A stretch of DNA of 64,000 bases from positions 62,001 through 126,000 of the forward strand of contig JACKDW010000012.1 of NCBI GenBank assembly GCA_020633295.1. Reading direction: 5' to 3'. The DNA comes from Myxococcales bacterium. Its GTDB lineage: Bacteria; Myxococcota_A; Polyangia; Nannocystales; Nannocystaceae. The translations under genes were made by a program, and so were the position numbers. Positions within the stretch are counted from its first letter, which is position 1, and every line of letters starts with the position of its first letter. This document shows, one piece after another, positions 19,836-26,480 of this stretch. The notes beneath the pieces are model-generated. The model was not told where the DNA came from. It searched no databases and saw nothing but the letters and a program-made list of their open reading frames with translations.

Positions 19836-21362
19836 TCAATCCGCCGCGAGGTCGACCTCCGGTGGCGCGTGTTCGAAGCCCACGAAGCTGCGCGGCGCGA
19901 TCGCGCGCCCGAGGACCTCGTGCAGGCTCGCCTTTACTGTAGGGTCGTCGGCCTCGTGGGTTCGGAAGGCGCGCTCGCCCAGCTCATGCACGCGCGTGAC
20001 CACGGGGGTCCCCGGCGGCAGCCCACGTACGCTGGCGAGTCGGTAGCCAGCCAGCACCACGCCGGCGAGCTCGACCCCCTCTGCTTGCACCTCCCAGCTG
20101 ACCGCCTCGTGGCTCATCAGGACCAAGACGACCGGCGCGTCGCGAGGGTGGACGCGAACGCGGATGTTCCCGTACGGCAGCGGCGAGTCGTAGACGCCGA
20201 CCGCGTGCACCTCCGCGTTCGCCGGAGGGCTCAAGCCGCCGCTCGGCCTCAGGGTCGCGCGCCTGGGGTAGACGCGCAGGCGCTCCTCGCCGCGCGCGAG
20301 CGTGACCAGCGTGTCGGAGCTGAACGCGATCCGCCAACCCGCGAGCTCACCGCGGAGCGCTTGACCCTGCAGCCCGCACGCGAGCTCGCGCTCCTCTCCG
20401 GCCGCGTACAGGCACACACGCGGCCGTTCGCCGCGGCTGACCGCGGCCTCGTAGCGACCCGCGAGCGGCGAGACGACCGTGTGCGCCAGGATCACGCTGC
20501 TCGTACGCGAGGCGCCGGGCGCCACCCGCTGCATCGCCGGCGACGAGACCAGGACGCTGCCCCAGCGCGGCTGCCAGTCCACTCCGTCCGGGGCGCCGAC
20601 GACCGCGCCCCAGCTGGGCCCTCGCACCGTCGCGCCGCTGAGCAGGATGTTGGGGATCCCGCCTCGACCGTCGGCGAAGCGTCGACCGCCGCCGGAGACG
20701 CGGAGCTCGCCCCCCGCGATCACGACGCTGTTGTCGACGAACGCGCTGCGGACCCTGCCGGTGGCGATCACGATCGAGTCGCGGATGAAGGGGATGCTGA
20801 CATCACCATCAACCAGGATCATCGCGCGCTTGACCGAGCCGAGGTGCGCGCTGCCGGTCGCCAGATCGGCGTCGATGATCTCGAGCGCGCAGTCGTTGTA
20901 CATGCTGCTCACGTCGTCGACGGGTTGACGAGGCTCCCCCGGGGTGAACGGGAGCCGCGCGCGTTCGCTCGCGCGACGCAGCTCCGCGACGATCCCCGCC
21001 AGCCAGCGCTCCAGCGCGGGATCGCGGATCCGCCCCGGTCGCGGGCCCGGCGACTGGGCGACGAGCGCACGCACTCGCTCAAAACCTGTCTCGATGTCCA
21101 TGTCACCACGCGCGCGCCGTCGCGCGACCTCGCTCGGTCCGGCGACGAGCGGCCCCGATCGGGCGTCGTCGCAGTCGCCGCGCCGCCGCGTCGTCGTCGC
21201 GGCCACCTCGCGCGCGACGGCGGCAGGCCGCGCCGCGCGTCGCTCCGACGTCGCCGGGGTCGAGGCGGGCGCCTCGGACGACGACGAGAGCGCGAGGGGA
21301 CCCTGCGTGGCCGGGCCGCAGCGGACCGCGAGGCACAGGGCGAGCGAGGCGAGCGTGCGCAT
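19836..21362 (-). CDS. large secreted protein of unknown function (element cargo)
   Basis: 508 residues from the ATG at 21362, where a signal-peptide-like leader (MRTLASLALCLAVRC) begins; it could be a lipoprotein. A disordered Ser/Ala/Arg stretch is followed by a part around residues 140-240 that reads like stacked short beta strands (IRDSIVIATG, SAFVDNSVVIAGGELRVSGG, then NILLSGATVRG), suggestive of a beta-helix. The rest is mixed beta. I recognise no family. It is the largest cargo gene of the element and is read toward the deacetylase-like gene. Confidence 0.65.
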   Translation of the reverse strand: MRTLASLALCLAVRCGPATQGPLALSSSSEAPASTPATSERRAARPAAVAREVAATTTRRRGDCDDARSGPLVAGPSEVARRRARGDMDIETGFERVRALVAQSPGPRPGRIRDPALERWLAGIVAELRRASERARLPFTPGEPRQPVDDVSSMYNDCALEIIDADLATGSAHLGSVKRAMILVDGDVSIPFIRDSIVIATGRVRSAFVDNSVVIAGGELRVSGGGRRFADGRGGIPNILLSGATVRGPSWGAVVGAPDGVDWQPRWGSVLVSSPAMQRVAPGASRTSSVILAHTVVSPLAGRYEAAVSRGERPRVCLYAAGEERELACGLQGQALRGELAGWRIAFSSDTLVTLARGEERLRVYPRRATLRPSGGLSPPANAEVHAVGVYDSPLPYGNIRVRVHPRDAPVVLVLMSHEAVSWEVQAEGVELAGVVLAGYRLASVRGLPPGTPVVTRVHELGERAFRTHEADDPTVKASLHEVLGRAIAPRSFVGFEHAPPEVDLAAD

Positions 21363-21511
21363 GGTCCCGCTCGCGAGTGTAGCGTCGCCGCGGCGGTCGC
21401 GACGCCCGGTGGTGCACCTCGACGGACTATCGGGCAGCGACGAGCGCGTGCCGTGGCGTGGCGCAGCTCCGCCCGTCGGCTCGCGCGGCGCTCGGCGGCG
21501 CGGATCGTCGA

Positions 21512-21531
21512 AGATGTCTTTTGGGACTTCC
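21512..21531. repeat. 8-4-8 dispersed palindrome copy
   Basis: Arms AGATGTCT and GGACTTCC flank TTTG. It lies in the divergent space between two element genes, 69 bases before the small lipoprotein start at 21600. Confidence 0.45.
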
Positions 21532-21599
21532 TCTCGTTCCCGCCGCGGATCGGCGCGCGTCGACGCGGCCACCTCGCGCGCGCTGCTATAGTACGTGAG

Positions 21600-21971
21600 A
21601 TGCGGAACTACATCGTCGTCGGGGCGCTCGGTCTGCTGTTCACCGCGTGCAGCGCGGACGCAGGGGACCTCGCGGGCTCCGTTCACAAGCGCGCGCCGGC
21701 GTCGCGAACGCTCGACCGCGCGCCGCGAGAGGGGATCCCAGGGGCGATGGGGAACTCGGGGAACGAGCGCCTCCCGAACCAGCTCGAGTCGAAGTCGAAG
21801 TCGACGCCCGCGCTCGAGCGTCCGCTCGTGGACCCGACCGCGGCGAAGGCCGGCGACGCGAAGCCGATCGCGCCCGCGCAGCAGCAGCCCGATCTCGAGC
21901 GGTTCAAGGGCGTCGACGGCCTGAACACGAAGGTCGAGGGGGCCGACAAGGTCGGCCCGTGGGGCGTGTAG
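21600..21971 (+). CDS. small lipoprotein, second one in the element
   Basis: 123 residues. MRNYIVVGALGLLFTAC is a typical lipoprotein leader with lipobox FTAC. The mature part is hydrophilic, rich in Pro, Lys and Ser, and probably disordered, with a short ending LERFKGVDGLNTKVEGADKV. No Cys other than the lipobox. No family recognised. Divergent from the large secreted protein, with a palindrome copy in the shared promoter region. Confidence 0.65.
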   Translation: MRNYIVVGALGLLFTACSADAGDLAGSVHKRAPASRTLDRAPREGIPGAMGNSGNERLPNQLESKSKSTPALERPLVDPTAAKAGDAKPIAPAQQQPDLERFKGVDGLNTKVEGADKVGPWGV

Positions 21972-22053
21972 ACCTCGCGAGGAGCGCCGCGCGCGTCTCG
22001 CTGACGGCTTGAGTCGCCTCGGTATCACGCGAGCGCGACCGTCCGCGATCGAG

Positions 22054-22073
22054 AGATGTCTTAAGAGTCATCC
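22054..22073. repeat. 8-4-8 dispersed palindrome copy (weak)
   Basis: Arms AGATGTCT and AGTCATCC flank TAAG. It overlaps the recombinase stop codon region, so it is downstream of both flanking genes, unlike most copies. Confidence 0.35.
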
Positions 22074-23338
22074 AATGGCCGCCCTTGACGCTCCCGCCGC
22101 GCTCCCGTCGCCCGCGCGTCGCGTCGCCCCCGTGCGCTGGACGGGCTCTGCTGGGCCGTCGCGATGCGCTCGCTCGTCTTCTTGAGCGCGTCCACGATCG
22201 CCGCGTCGGAGACGTGCGCGTAGCGTGCGGTCGTGCGCGGGCTCTTGTGCCCGAGCACCCGCCCGAGCACGGCGAGCGGGACCCCGCTCATGAGCGCGTC
22301 GCTGGCGAAGGAGTGCCGCAGGGAGTGGATCACGACGTCGTCGCCGAGGCCGGCGCGCTCACGGATCCTGCGCCAGGCGCGGCCGACGCTGGCCTTCGCC
22401 ACGTGGCTGCGTCCCGCGCGGCTCTGGAACACCCAGCTCGAGCGCCCGTCCCCGAGGCGCTGAACCTCGCGGAGCAGCTCGAGGACCTCGTCGGAGAACG
22501 GCACGAGCTTCTGCCCGGTCTTCGAGTCCGCGAGCCGAAACAGCTTTCGGGACATGTCCACGCGATCCCACGAGAGGCCGAAGACCTCCGAGGAGCGCAT
22601 GCCCGTGAGCGCGAGCGTGCGGATCGCGTAGACGATCCCCCAGTGCAGCGCCCCCCGATGGCTCGTGGGCAGCTCGAGGCCGCGCTGGAGCACCTCCTCG
22701 ACGCGCGCGCGCTCGTCCGCGGTGAGGAAGCGGTCGCGCGCTCGCGTCGGCTTGAGGCGAACCCCGCGCGTGGGCAGGACGTGGCTCGGCGGCAGCGCGC
22801 CCCACTGCGCCGCCTTGCTGAACAAGCACGACAGCACCATGCACGCCGTGCGCGCCGCCTGGGGATGTCGCCGGAAGGAGCCGACCCAGGTCTCGACGTC
22901 CTCGCGCGTGATCGCGGCGAGCCGCGCCCCGCCGAAGCGCGGCAGGATGTGATTCTTGAGCGCGAGCCTGTAGGCCCGCGCCGTCGAGGCCTTGACCGCG
23001 ATGTCGACGTGGCCGTCGAGGAAGCGCCGCGTGAAGTCTCGCAGGTACGGGGAGGCGTCACCGGGAGCTGGAGCCGAGTCGGCTCGCCCCGTCGGCGTGG
23101 TCGTGCCGCGCGTCAGCAGCAGACCGGCGCGCGCGCGCGCGTCTTCGAACGAGAGCTCGCTCGTCAGGCCGATGCGCTGGCGGGTGTCCCTCCCGTCGTG
23201 CCGGCAGCGCGCGAAGTAGACCTTCTTGCCGCTCGGGAGCACGCGCAGGATGAACCCGCGCAGCGACGAGCACGAGATCTCGTACTTCTTTCCCCGAGGC
23301 TTGGCGCTGCGGACGAGCCGCTTGGTGATCGTCGCCAT
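22061..23338 (-). CDS. tyrosine recombinase (phage-type integrase) of the element
   Basis: 425 residues. The N-terminus (RGKKYEISCSSLRGFILRVLPSG-type start) resembles the Arm-binding domain of P4-like integrases, followed by a SAM-like core-binding domain (about 95-180). The catalytic domain contains TGMRSSEV (first Arg), HSLRHSFAS (His-x-x-Arg), GHKSPRTTARYAHV (His and the Tyr nucleophile), so the catalytic set is complete. It catalyses site-specific integration and excision between attP and attB. The gene starts about 105 bp from the right 25 bp repeat and points into the element. The upstream truncated kinase frame stops three bases before this ATG, so host kinase transcription may carry into it. 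A palindrome copy lies 47 bases upstream. Confidence 0.95.
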   Translation of the reverse strand: MATITKRLVRSAKPRGKKYEISCSSLRGFILRVLPSGKKVYFARCRHDGRDTRQRIGLTSELSFEDARARAGLLLTRGTTTPTGRADSAPAPGDASPYLRDFTRRFLDGHVDIAVKASTARAYRLALKNHILPRFGGARLAAITREDVETWVGSFRRHPQAARTACMVLSCLFSKAAQWGALPPSHVLPTRGVRLKPTRARDRFLTADERARVEEVLQRGLELPTSHRGALHWGIVYAIRTLALTGMRSSEVFGLSWDRVDMSRKLFRLADSKTGQKLVPFSDEVLELLREVQRLGDGRSSWVFQSRAGRSHVAKASVGRAWRRIRERAGLGDDVVIHSLRHSFASDALMSGVPLAVLGRVLGHKSPRTTARYAHVSDAAIVDALKKTSERIATAQQSPSSARGRRDARATGARRERQGRPLDDS

Positions 23339-23384
23339 CGCTCAACCTCGACCCGAGAGACGAACCAGCCCGCGCCCGAGAATG

Positions 23385-23404
23385 ACATGGCTATTAAGAC
23401 ATAA
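23385..23404. repeat. 8-4-8 dispersed palindrome copy next to the recombinase
   Basis: Arms ACATGGCT and AGACATAA flank ATTA. It lies between the right attachment repeat and the recombinase start (47 bases before it), inside the element, and is closest in sequence to the copy at 12544. Confidence 0.5.
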
Positions 23405-23443
23405 TTTCAAGCGCTTGGCGCGCGGGGCGGATCCGCGCCGGTC

Positions 23444-23468
23444 GCCGAAATCGGTGATGTCGACGACG
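23444..23468. repeat. right attachment site of the integrated element (25 bp direct repeat)
   Basis: Identical to 13946-13970 and in the same orientation and reading frame. Bases on the right belong to the kinase N-terminal part, bases on the left to the element. Confidence 0.85.
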
Positions 23469-23883
23469 TTCTCCTGGTGGATCATCGAGGCCGCGCGCGC
23501 CTCGAGCAGGAAGCGCTGCACGTCCTTCGGGTTGCGGCTGAAGTCGGGGTTGAGCACCTTGACCGCGACGCGCTTGCGGATCAGCACGTGCTCGGCCTCG
23601 TAGACCGCACCCATCCCGCCGTCGCCGAGCATGCGCTGGATCGCGTAGCGCTCCGCGAGCGTCTTACCCTCGAGCTCCTCGGGATCCTCCCAGATCTCGG
23701 CGTCGATCGCCGAGGCGACGATCGTCTTGTTGATCAGGCGGAGCGCCGCCTCCTCGCTGTCGATGTCGATGTCCAGGACCTCGAGGTACACGTCCTCCGT
23801 GTCGCCCTCTATTTGATAGGCGTTGGACATCTCTGCGGGGGGCGAGCTCAGGATACCGGATTCTCCGCGGGCGCGAGATTTGG

Positions 23884-23903
23884 TTATGTCTCATTGGACA
23901 TGT
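23884..23903. repeat. 8-4-8 dispersed palindrome copy upstream of the kinase
   Basis: Arms TTATGTCT and GGACATGT flank CATT, followed by TGTGG. It lies 54 bases before the start of the split kinase gene. Confidence 0.55.
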
Positions 23904-24007
23904 TGTGGCGAAACACCCCGAGCGCAGAACTGCCCGCGCCGGCGCGGGCGGCCGAGCGTCGCCGCGGCGCGCCGCGTGACCGCGTAGCGCGTCGCCCCCA
24001 CGATCGT

Positions 24008-24033
24008 CGGGACGTCGGGGGTTGGACGTCCCG
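24008..24033. other. inverted repeat between kinase and upstream gene
   Basis: Arms cgggacgtc and gacgtcccg are exactly complementary with an eight-base loop. Together with the next hairpin it separates the gene at 24121 from the split kinase. Confidence 0.5.
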
Positions 24034-24081
24034 GGCTCCGCATGATCGACTCTCGCGTCGCGGCGGGCGGCGCGGGCGGTG

Positions 24082-24113
24082 GGGCTCGAGGGGTCTCGAG
24101 GGGTCTCGAGCCC
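24082..24113 (-). terminator. hairpin after the SKKSG-repeat gene
   Basis: Arms gggctcgag and ctcgagccc enclose two tandem copies of gggtctcgag-like sequence. It begins seven bases after the stop codon of the gene ending at 24121. There is no clear T-run, so termination is inferred from position. Confidence 0.45.
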
Positions 24114-24120
24114 GCGGCGC

Positions 24121-25410
24121 TCAGAAGCGGAGGGTGAGCGACGCTCCCACACCGCGGCGCGAGAGCAGCGGGAGCAGCGAGACCAGCGGCTCGGCGGGCT
24201 TCTTCGCCCCGGCCACGAGTAGCGGGACGCCGACGCCGAGCGCCACCGCACCGGCGACGCCGCCGGCGATCGCGATGAGGTTGCCCGTCTGTCCCCGTCG
24301 CTCGAGCTCGAGCAGCGCCGGGTCGCGCTCTGGCAGCGGCGCGCCCATCACGAGCGCGTCGTCGACGAGCGCCTGGCCGTCGCGCTCGGCCAGCGCGCCG
24401 ATCACGAGCCCCGCCGTCATCACGCCGAGCGCCGCGACGCCGATCCCGGTGGTCGTCGCGCCGGCGATCAGCATCGTCCTACGACGCGCCGCCTCGCGCT
24501 CGGTCTCCGCGCGCAGGGCCGCGCGCAGGCGCGCTGTCTCGTCGTCTCGCGCGGGCGCGGGGGCGTCGCCGAAGGGATCCTCGCAGTCGAGCTCCGGGTG
24601 CTCCTCGCTCGCGCGGGCGAGCAGCGCTCGCACCTCCTCGAGCAGCGCCTTGGCCTTCTGCACGTCGCGCAGCTCGTCACCCTCGGGGCCGTAGTCGCGG
24701 CGGACGCCCTCGAGGAAGACCAGCAGATCACGCTCGGCGACGCACAGGTAGCCGGGCTCGTCCTCGACGGTGACGGCGCTGCGCAGGACGTCGACGAGCA
24801 GGAACAGCACCGAGGCGCGGGCCTCGTGCTGCTCGCTCGGGATCGTCTTGAGGGCCTGCTGGAACAGCTCGACGGCGCGCGCGAGGTCGCCCTCGTCGCG
24901 CTCTCGGCTCGCGTCGTCAAACAGCCGCTGGAGCGCTTCGTCGCGCGTCTCTTTCTCGTCGTCGCTCGCCGCGGGCACGGTGTCGCTCGCGGGCTCAGTT
25001 TCCTCGGCGGGCGGCTGCGCGTCGGTGTCGGAGTCCGACGTGGGGGACGTCTCGGAGCCTGATTTCTTGGAGCCTGATTTCTTGGAGCCTGATTTCTTGG
25101 AGCCTGATTTCTTGGAGCCTGATTTCTTGGAGCCTGATTTCTTGGAGCCTGATTTCTTGGAGCCTGATTTCTTGGAGCCTGACGTCTTGGAGCCTGATGT
25201 CTTGGAGCCTGATGTCTTGGAGCTTGATTTCTTGGAGCCTGATTTCTTGCTTGAGTCCGCGGCGCCTGCGCTCGCGTCGGGCTGCGCGATCGCGTCGGCC
25301 GCGTCGGCCCCGCGGACCGTGAGCGGTGGGACGAGGAGCGCGGCGCCGAGCAGGGACGCGAGCCAGCGGGCGTCGACCTGCACGAGACCCCGGTGCTCGA
25401 TCTTCGCCAT
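24121..25410 (-). CDS. secreted/membrane protein with SKKSG tandem repeats and TPR-like region
   Basis: 429 residues. A signal-like segment (WLASLLGAALLVPPLTVRGADA) is followed by about 13 five-residue repeats, SKKSG and variants (about residues 55-118), strongly basic, then an acidic Thr/Glu/Asp linker. Residues 150-290 are helical and TPR-like (RAVELFQQALKTIPSEQ, LFLLVDVLRS). Two membrane helices close the protein (TMLIAGATTTGIGVAALG and IAIAGGVAGAVALGVGV), and the end GVGASLTLRF looks outer-membrane-like. The basic repeat could bind acidic surface polymer or nucleic acid (inference). No family name recognised. Confidence 0.75.
   Translation of the reverse strand: MAKIEHRGLVQVDARWLASLLGAALLVPPLTVRGADAADAIAQPDASAGAADSSKKSGSKKSSSKTSGSKTSGSKTSGSKKSGSKKSGSKKSGSKKSGSKKSGSKKSGSKKSGSKKSGSETSPTSDSDTDAQPPAEETEPASDTVPAASDDEKETRDEALQRLFDDASRERDEGDLARAVELFQQALKTIPSEQHEARASVLFLLVDVLRSAVTVEDEPGYLCVAERDLLVFLEGVRRDYGPEGDELRDVQKAKALLEEVRALLARASEEHPELDCEDPFGDAPAPARDDETARLRAALRAETEREAARRRTMLIAGATTTGIGVAALGVMTAGLVIGALAERDGQALVDDALVMGAPLPERDPALLELERRGQTGNLIAIAGGVAGAVALGVGVPLLVAGAKKPAEPLVSLLPLLSRRGVGASLTLRF
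25054..25248. repeat. 15 bp coding minisatellite, 13 units
   Basis: The unit ggagcctgatttctt is repeated 13 times in exact register, most copies identical and a few with gacgtc/gatgtc or agctt changes. Near-identity at the DNA level suggests recent expansion. The unit is a multiple of three, so length changes keep the frame. Confidence 0.9.
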
Positions 25411-25624
25411 ACGCGGTTCGCTTCCCTTCGTACGGAGTGGCGCGACCGCGCGCCAGCCCGAGCTCGTCGCCCGCTGAGCATACTCGAGCGGTCGCGGGAT
25501 CGGCTAGCCCGATGACGCGCCCAGGTCGATCGCTCACGTAGTCCGCGGCAGCGCGGATGTCGACGCGAGCGCAGGGACGGAGGGCGCGGGCTCGAGCGAG
25601 CGGCGGCATCGGGCGCGCCGGGCG
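25411..25624. other. intergenic, nothing recognised
   Basis: Promoter region of the SKKSG-repeat gene and downstream region of the next minus-strand gene. No gene, strong hairpin or palindrome copy was found. Confidence 0.4.
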
Positions 25625-26395
25625 TCAGCGCGGCGACTCGCCCGTGCGCGCGCGCAGGCGCGGGCGCCCGTCGTCGCCTCGCTCGAGCCCGCAGACGCGC
25701 GCGACGTCGTCGCGGTACAGGAGCCAGCGCCCTAGCGTTCGCTCCATGGCCTCCACGACAGGTCGTCTCCGCTCGGCGTCGACGTAGCTCAACAGCACGC
25801 GCCAGGCGGCCGCGCGGTGCTCACCCTCGACGGCGCGGTGCGCCTTCGTCAGCGCGAGCCGCTCGAGCGGCAGCCCGTAGTGACGCACGAGCGGGTGCTC
25901 GGCGAGCGGCGGCGTCGGACGTCGAGGCGCGCGCTCGTCGAGCTCGCCGCGCTCGTGCTGAGTGCCCTCCAAGAACAGCGTGGTGACGGCGGCGGCGACC
26001 TCCCAGCCGCGCGCCTGGGTGGCCTCGTCGAGCCACTCCCGATACGCGCGCGCCCCCGCGATCAGCTCGACGTGCTCGAAGCGACGCAGGTCCATGCCGA
26101 GCCCGGCCGGGTACTCGAGGAACAGCTCAGGGTGGGGGCGCCCGGCCACGAGCCCGCCGGTCTCCTCCTCGTACAGGTTCTCGGCGAGCTCGCGACGGAC
26201 CGCGGCGATCGGGCACTGCACGTAGGCGCGCCCGAGCAGCACGGGGAAGTCGCGCACGTAGGTCGCGTACTCCTGCTCGAGGTGATGGTGCAGGCGCGCG
26301 CGCGGGACCACGCCGGAGGTGAAGCCCGACCAGGCCCAGTGCCGCTTGCGCTCCATGACGCCGAGCAGCGCCTCGCGAAACAGGTCGCGCTCCAC
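25625..26395 (-). CDS. TenA/PqqC/HDO-superfamily (heme-oxygenase-like fold) protein
   Basis: 256 residues, all-helical in appearance. Features of the heme-oxygenase-like diiron group are visible: ELAENLYEEETG followed by HPELFLEY, then TTLFLEGTQHERGE, and later LTKAHRAVEGEHRAAAW, giving Glu/His residues at roughly the positions of a two-iron site. Members include PqqC, CADD and iron-dependent oxidases. No PQQ gene is nearby, so the substrate is unknown. It is divergent from the membrane MutS gene with 85 bp between starts, which suggests shared control. Confidence 0.7.
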   Translation of the reverse strand: MERDLFREALLGVMERKRHWAWSGFTSGVVPRARLHHHLEQEYATYVRDFPVLLGRAYVQCPIAAVRRELAENLYEEETGGLVAGRPHPELFLEYPAGLGMDLRRFEHVELIAGARAYREWLDEATQARGWEVAAAVTTLFLEGTQHERGELDERAPRRPTPPLAEHPLVRHYGLPLERLALTKAHRAVEGEHRAAAWRVLLSYVDAERRRPVVEAMERTLGRWLLYRDDVARVCGLERGDDGRPRLRARTGESPR

Positions 26396-26480
26396 GGGCG
26401 CAGGATATCAGAGCGCGGCGCGTGCGCTCGGTCCGCCGACGCGGCCTGGCGACCGGCGCGAGTTTGTGCGATGGCGGGCC

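Larger units (their letters stand above)
13946..23468. mobile_element. 9.5 kb integrative element inserted in a Ser/Thr kinase gene
   Basis: Bounded by identical 25 bp direct repeats, both within kinase coding sequence; one repeat plus the interior is 9498 bp. A tyrosine recombinase lies at the right end, its start codon about 105 bp from the repeat. Deleting one repeat and the interior restores an in-frame kinase, a test most chance repeats would fail. Cargo on both strands: small lipoprotein, RlaP-like nucleotidyltransferase, short conserved-looking protein, SDR enzyme with divergent LysR regulator, polysaccharide-deacetylase-like protein, large secreted protein of unknown function, second small lipoprotein, and recombinase. 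No relaxase, replication or phage structural gene was seen, so it may depend on other elements for transfer. GC content appears similar to the host. Confidence 0.85.
23342..23830 (-). pseudogene. N-terminal part of the split Ser/Thr kinase gene
   Basis: Residues 1-129 are kinase: an acidic N-terminus, then LAERYAIQRMLGDGGMG (P-loop), VAVKVLN (ATP-binding Lys) and FLLEARAASMIHQENVVDITDFG. After the 25 bp repeat the frame runs 33 more codons into element DNA (DRRGSAPRAKRLKLC onward) and stops at 23342, three bases before the recombinase start. The kinase catalytic loop is absent; it lies at 13970-12665. The 162-residue product would be a lone ATP-binding lobe. The promoter is probably upstream near the palindrome at 23884-23903. 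Confidence 0.85.
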
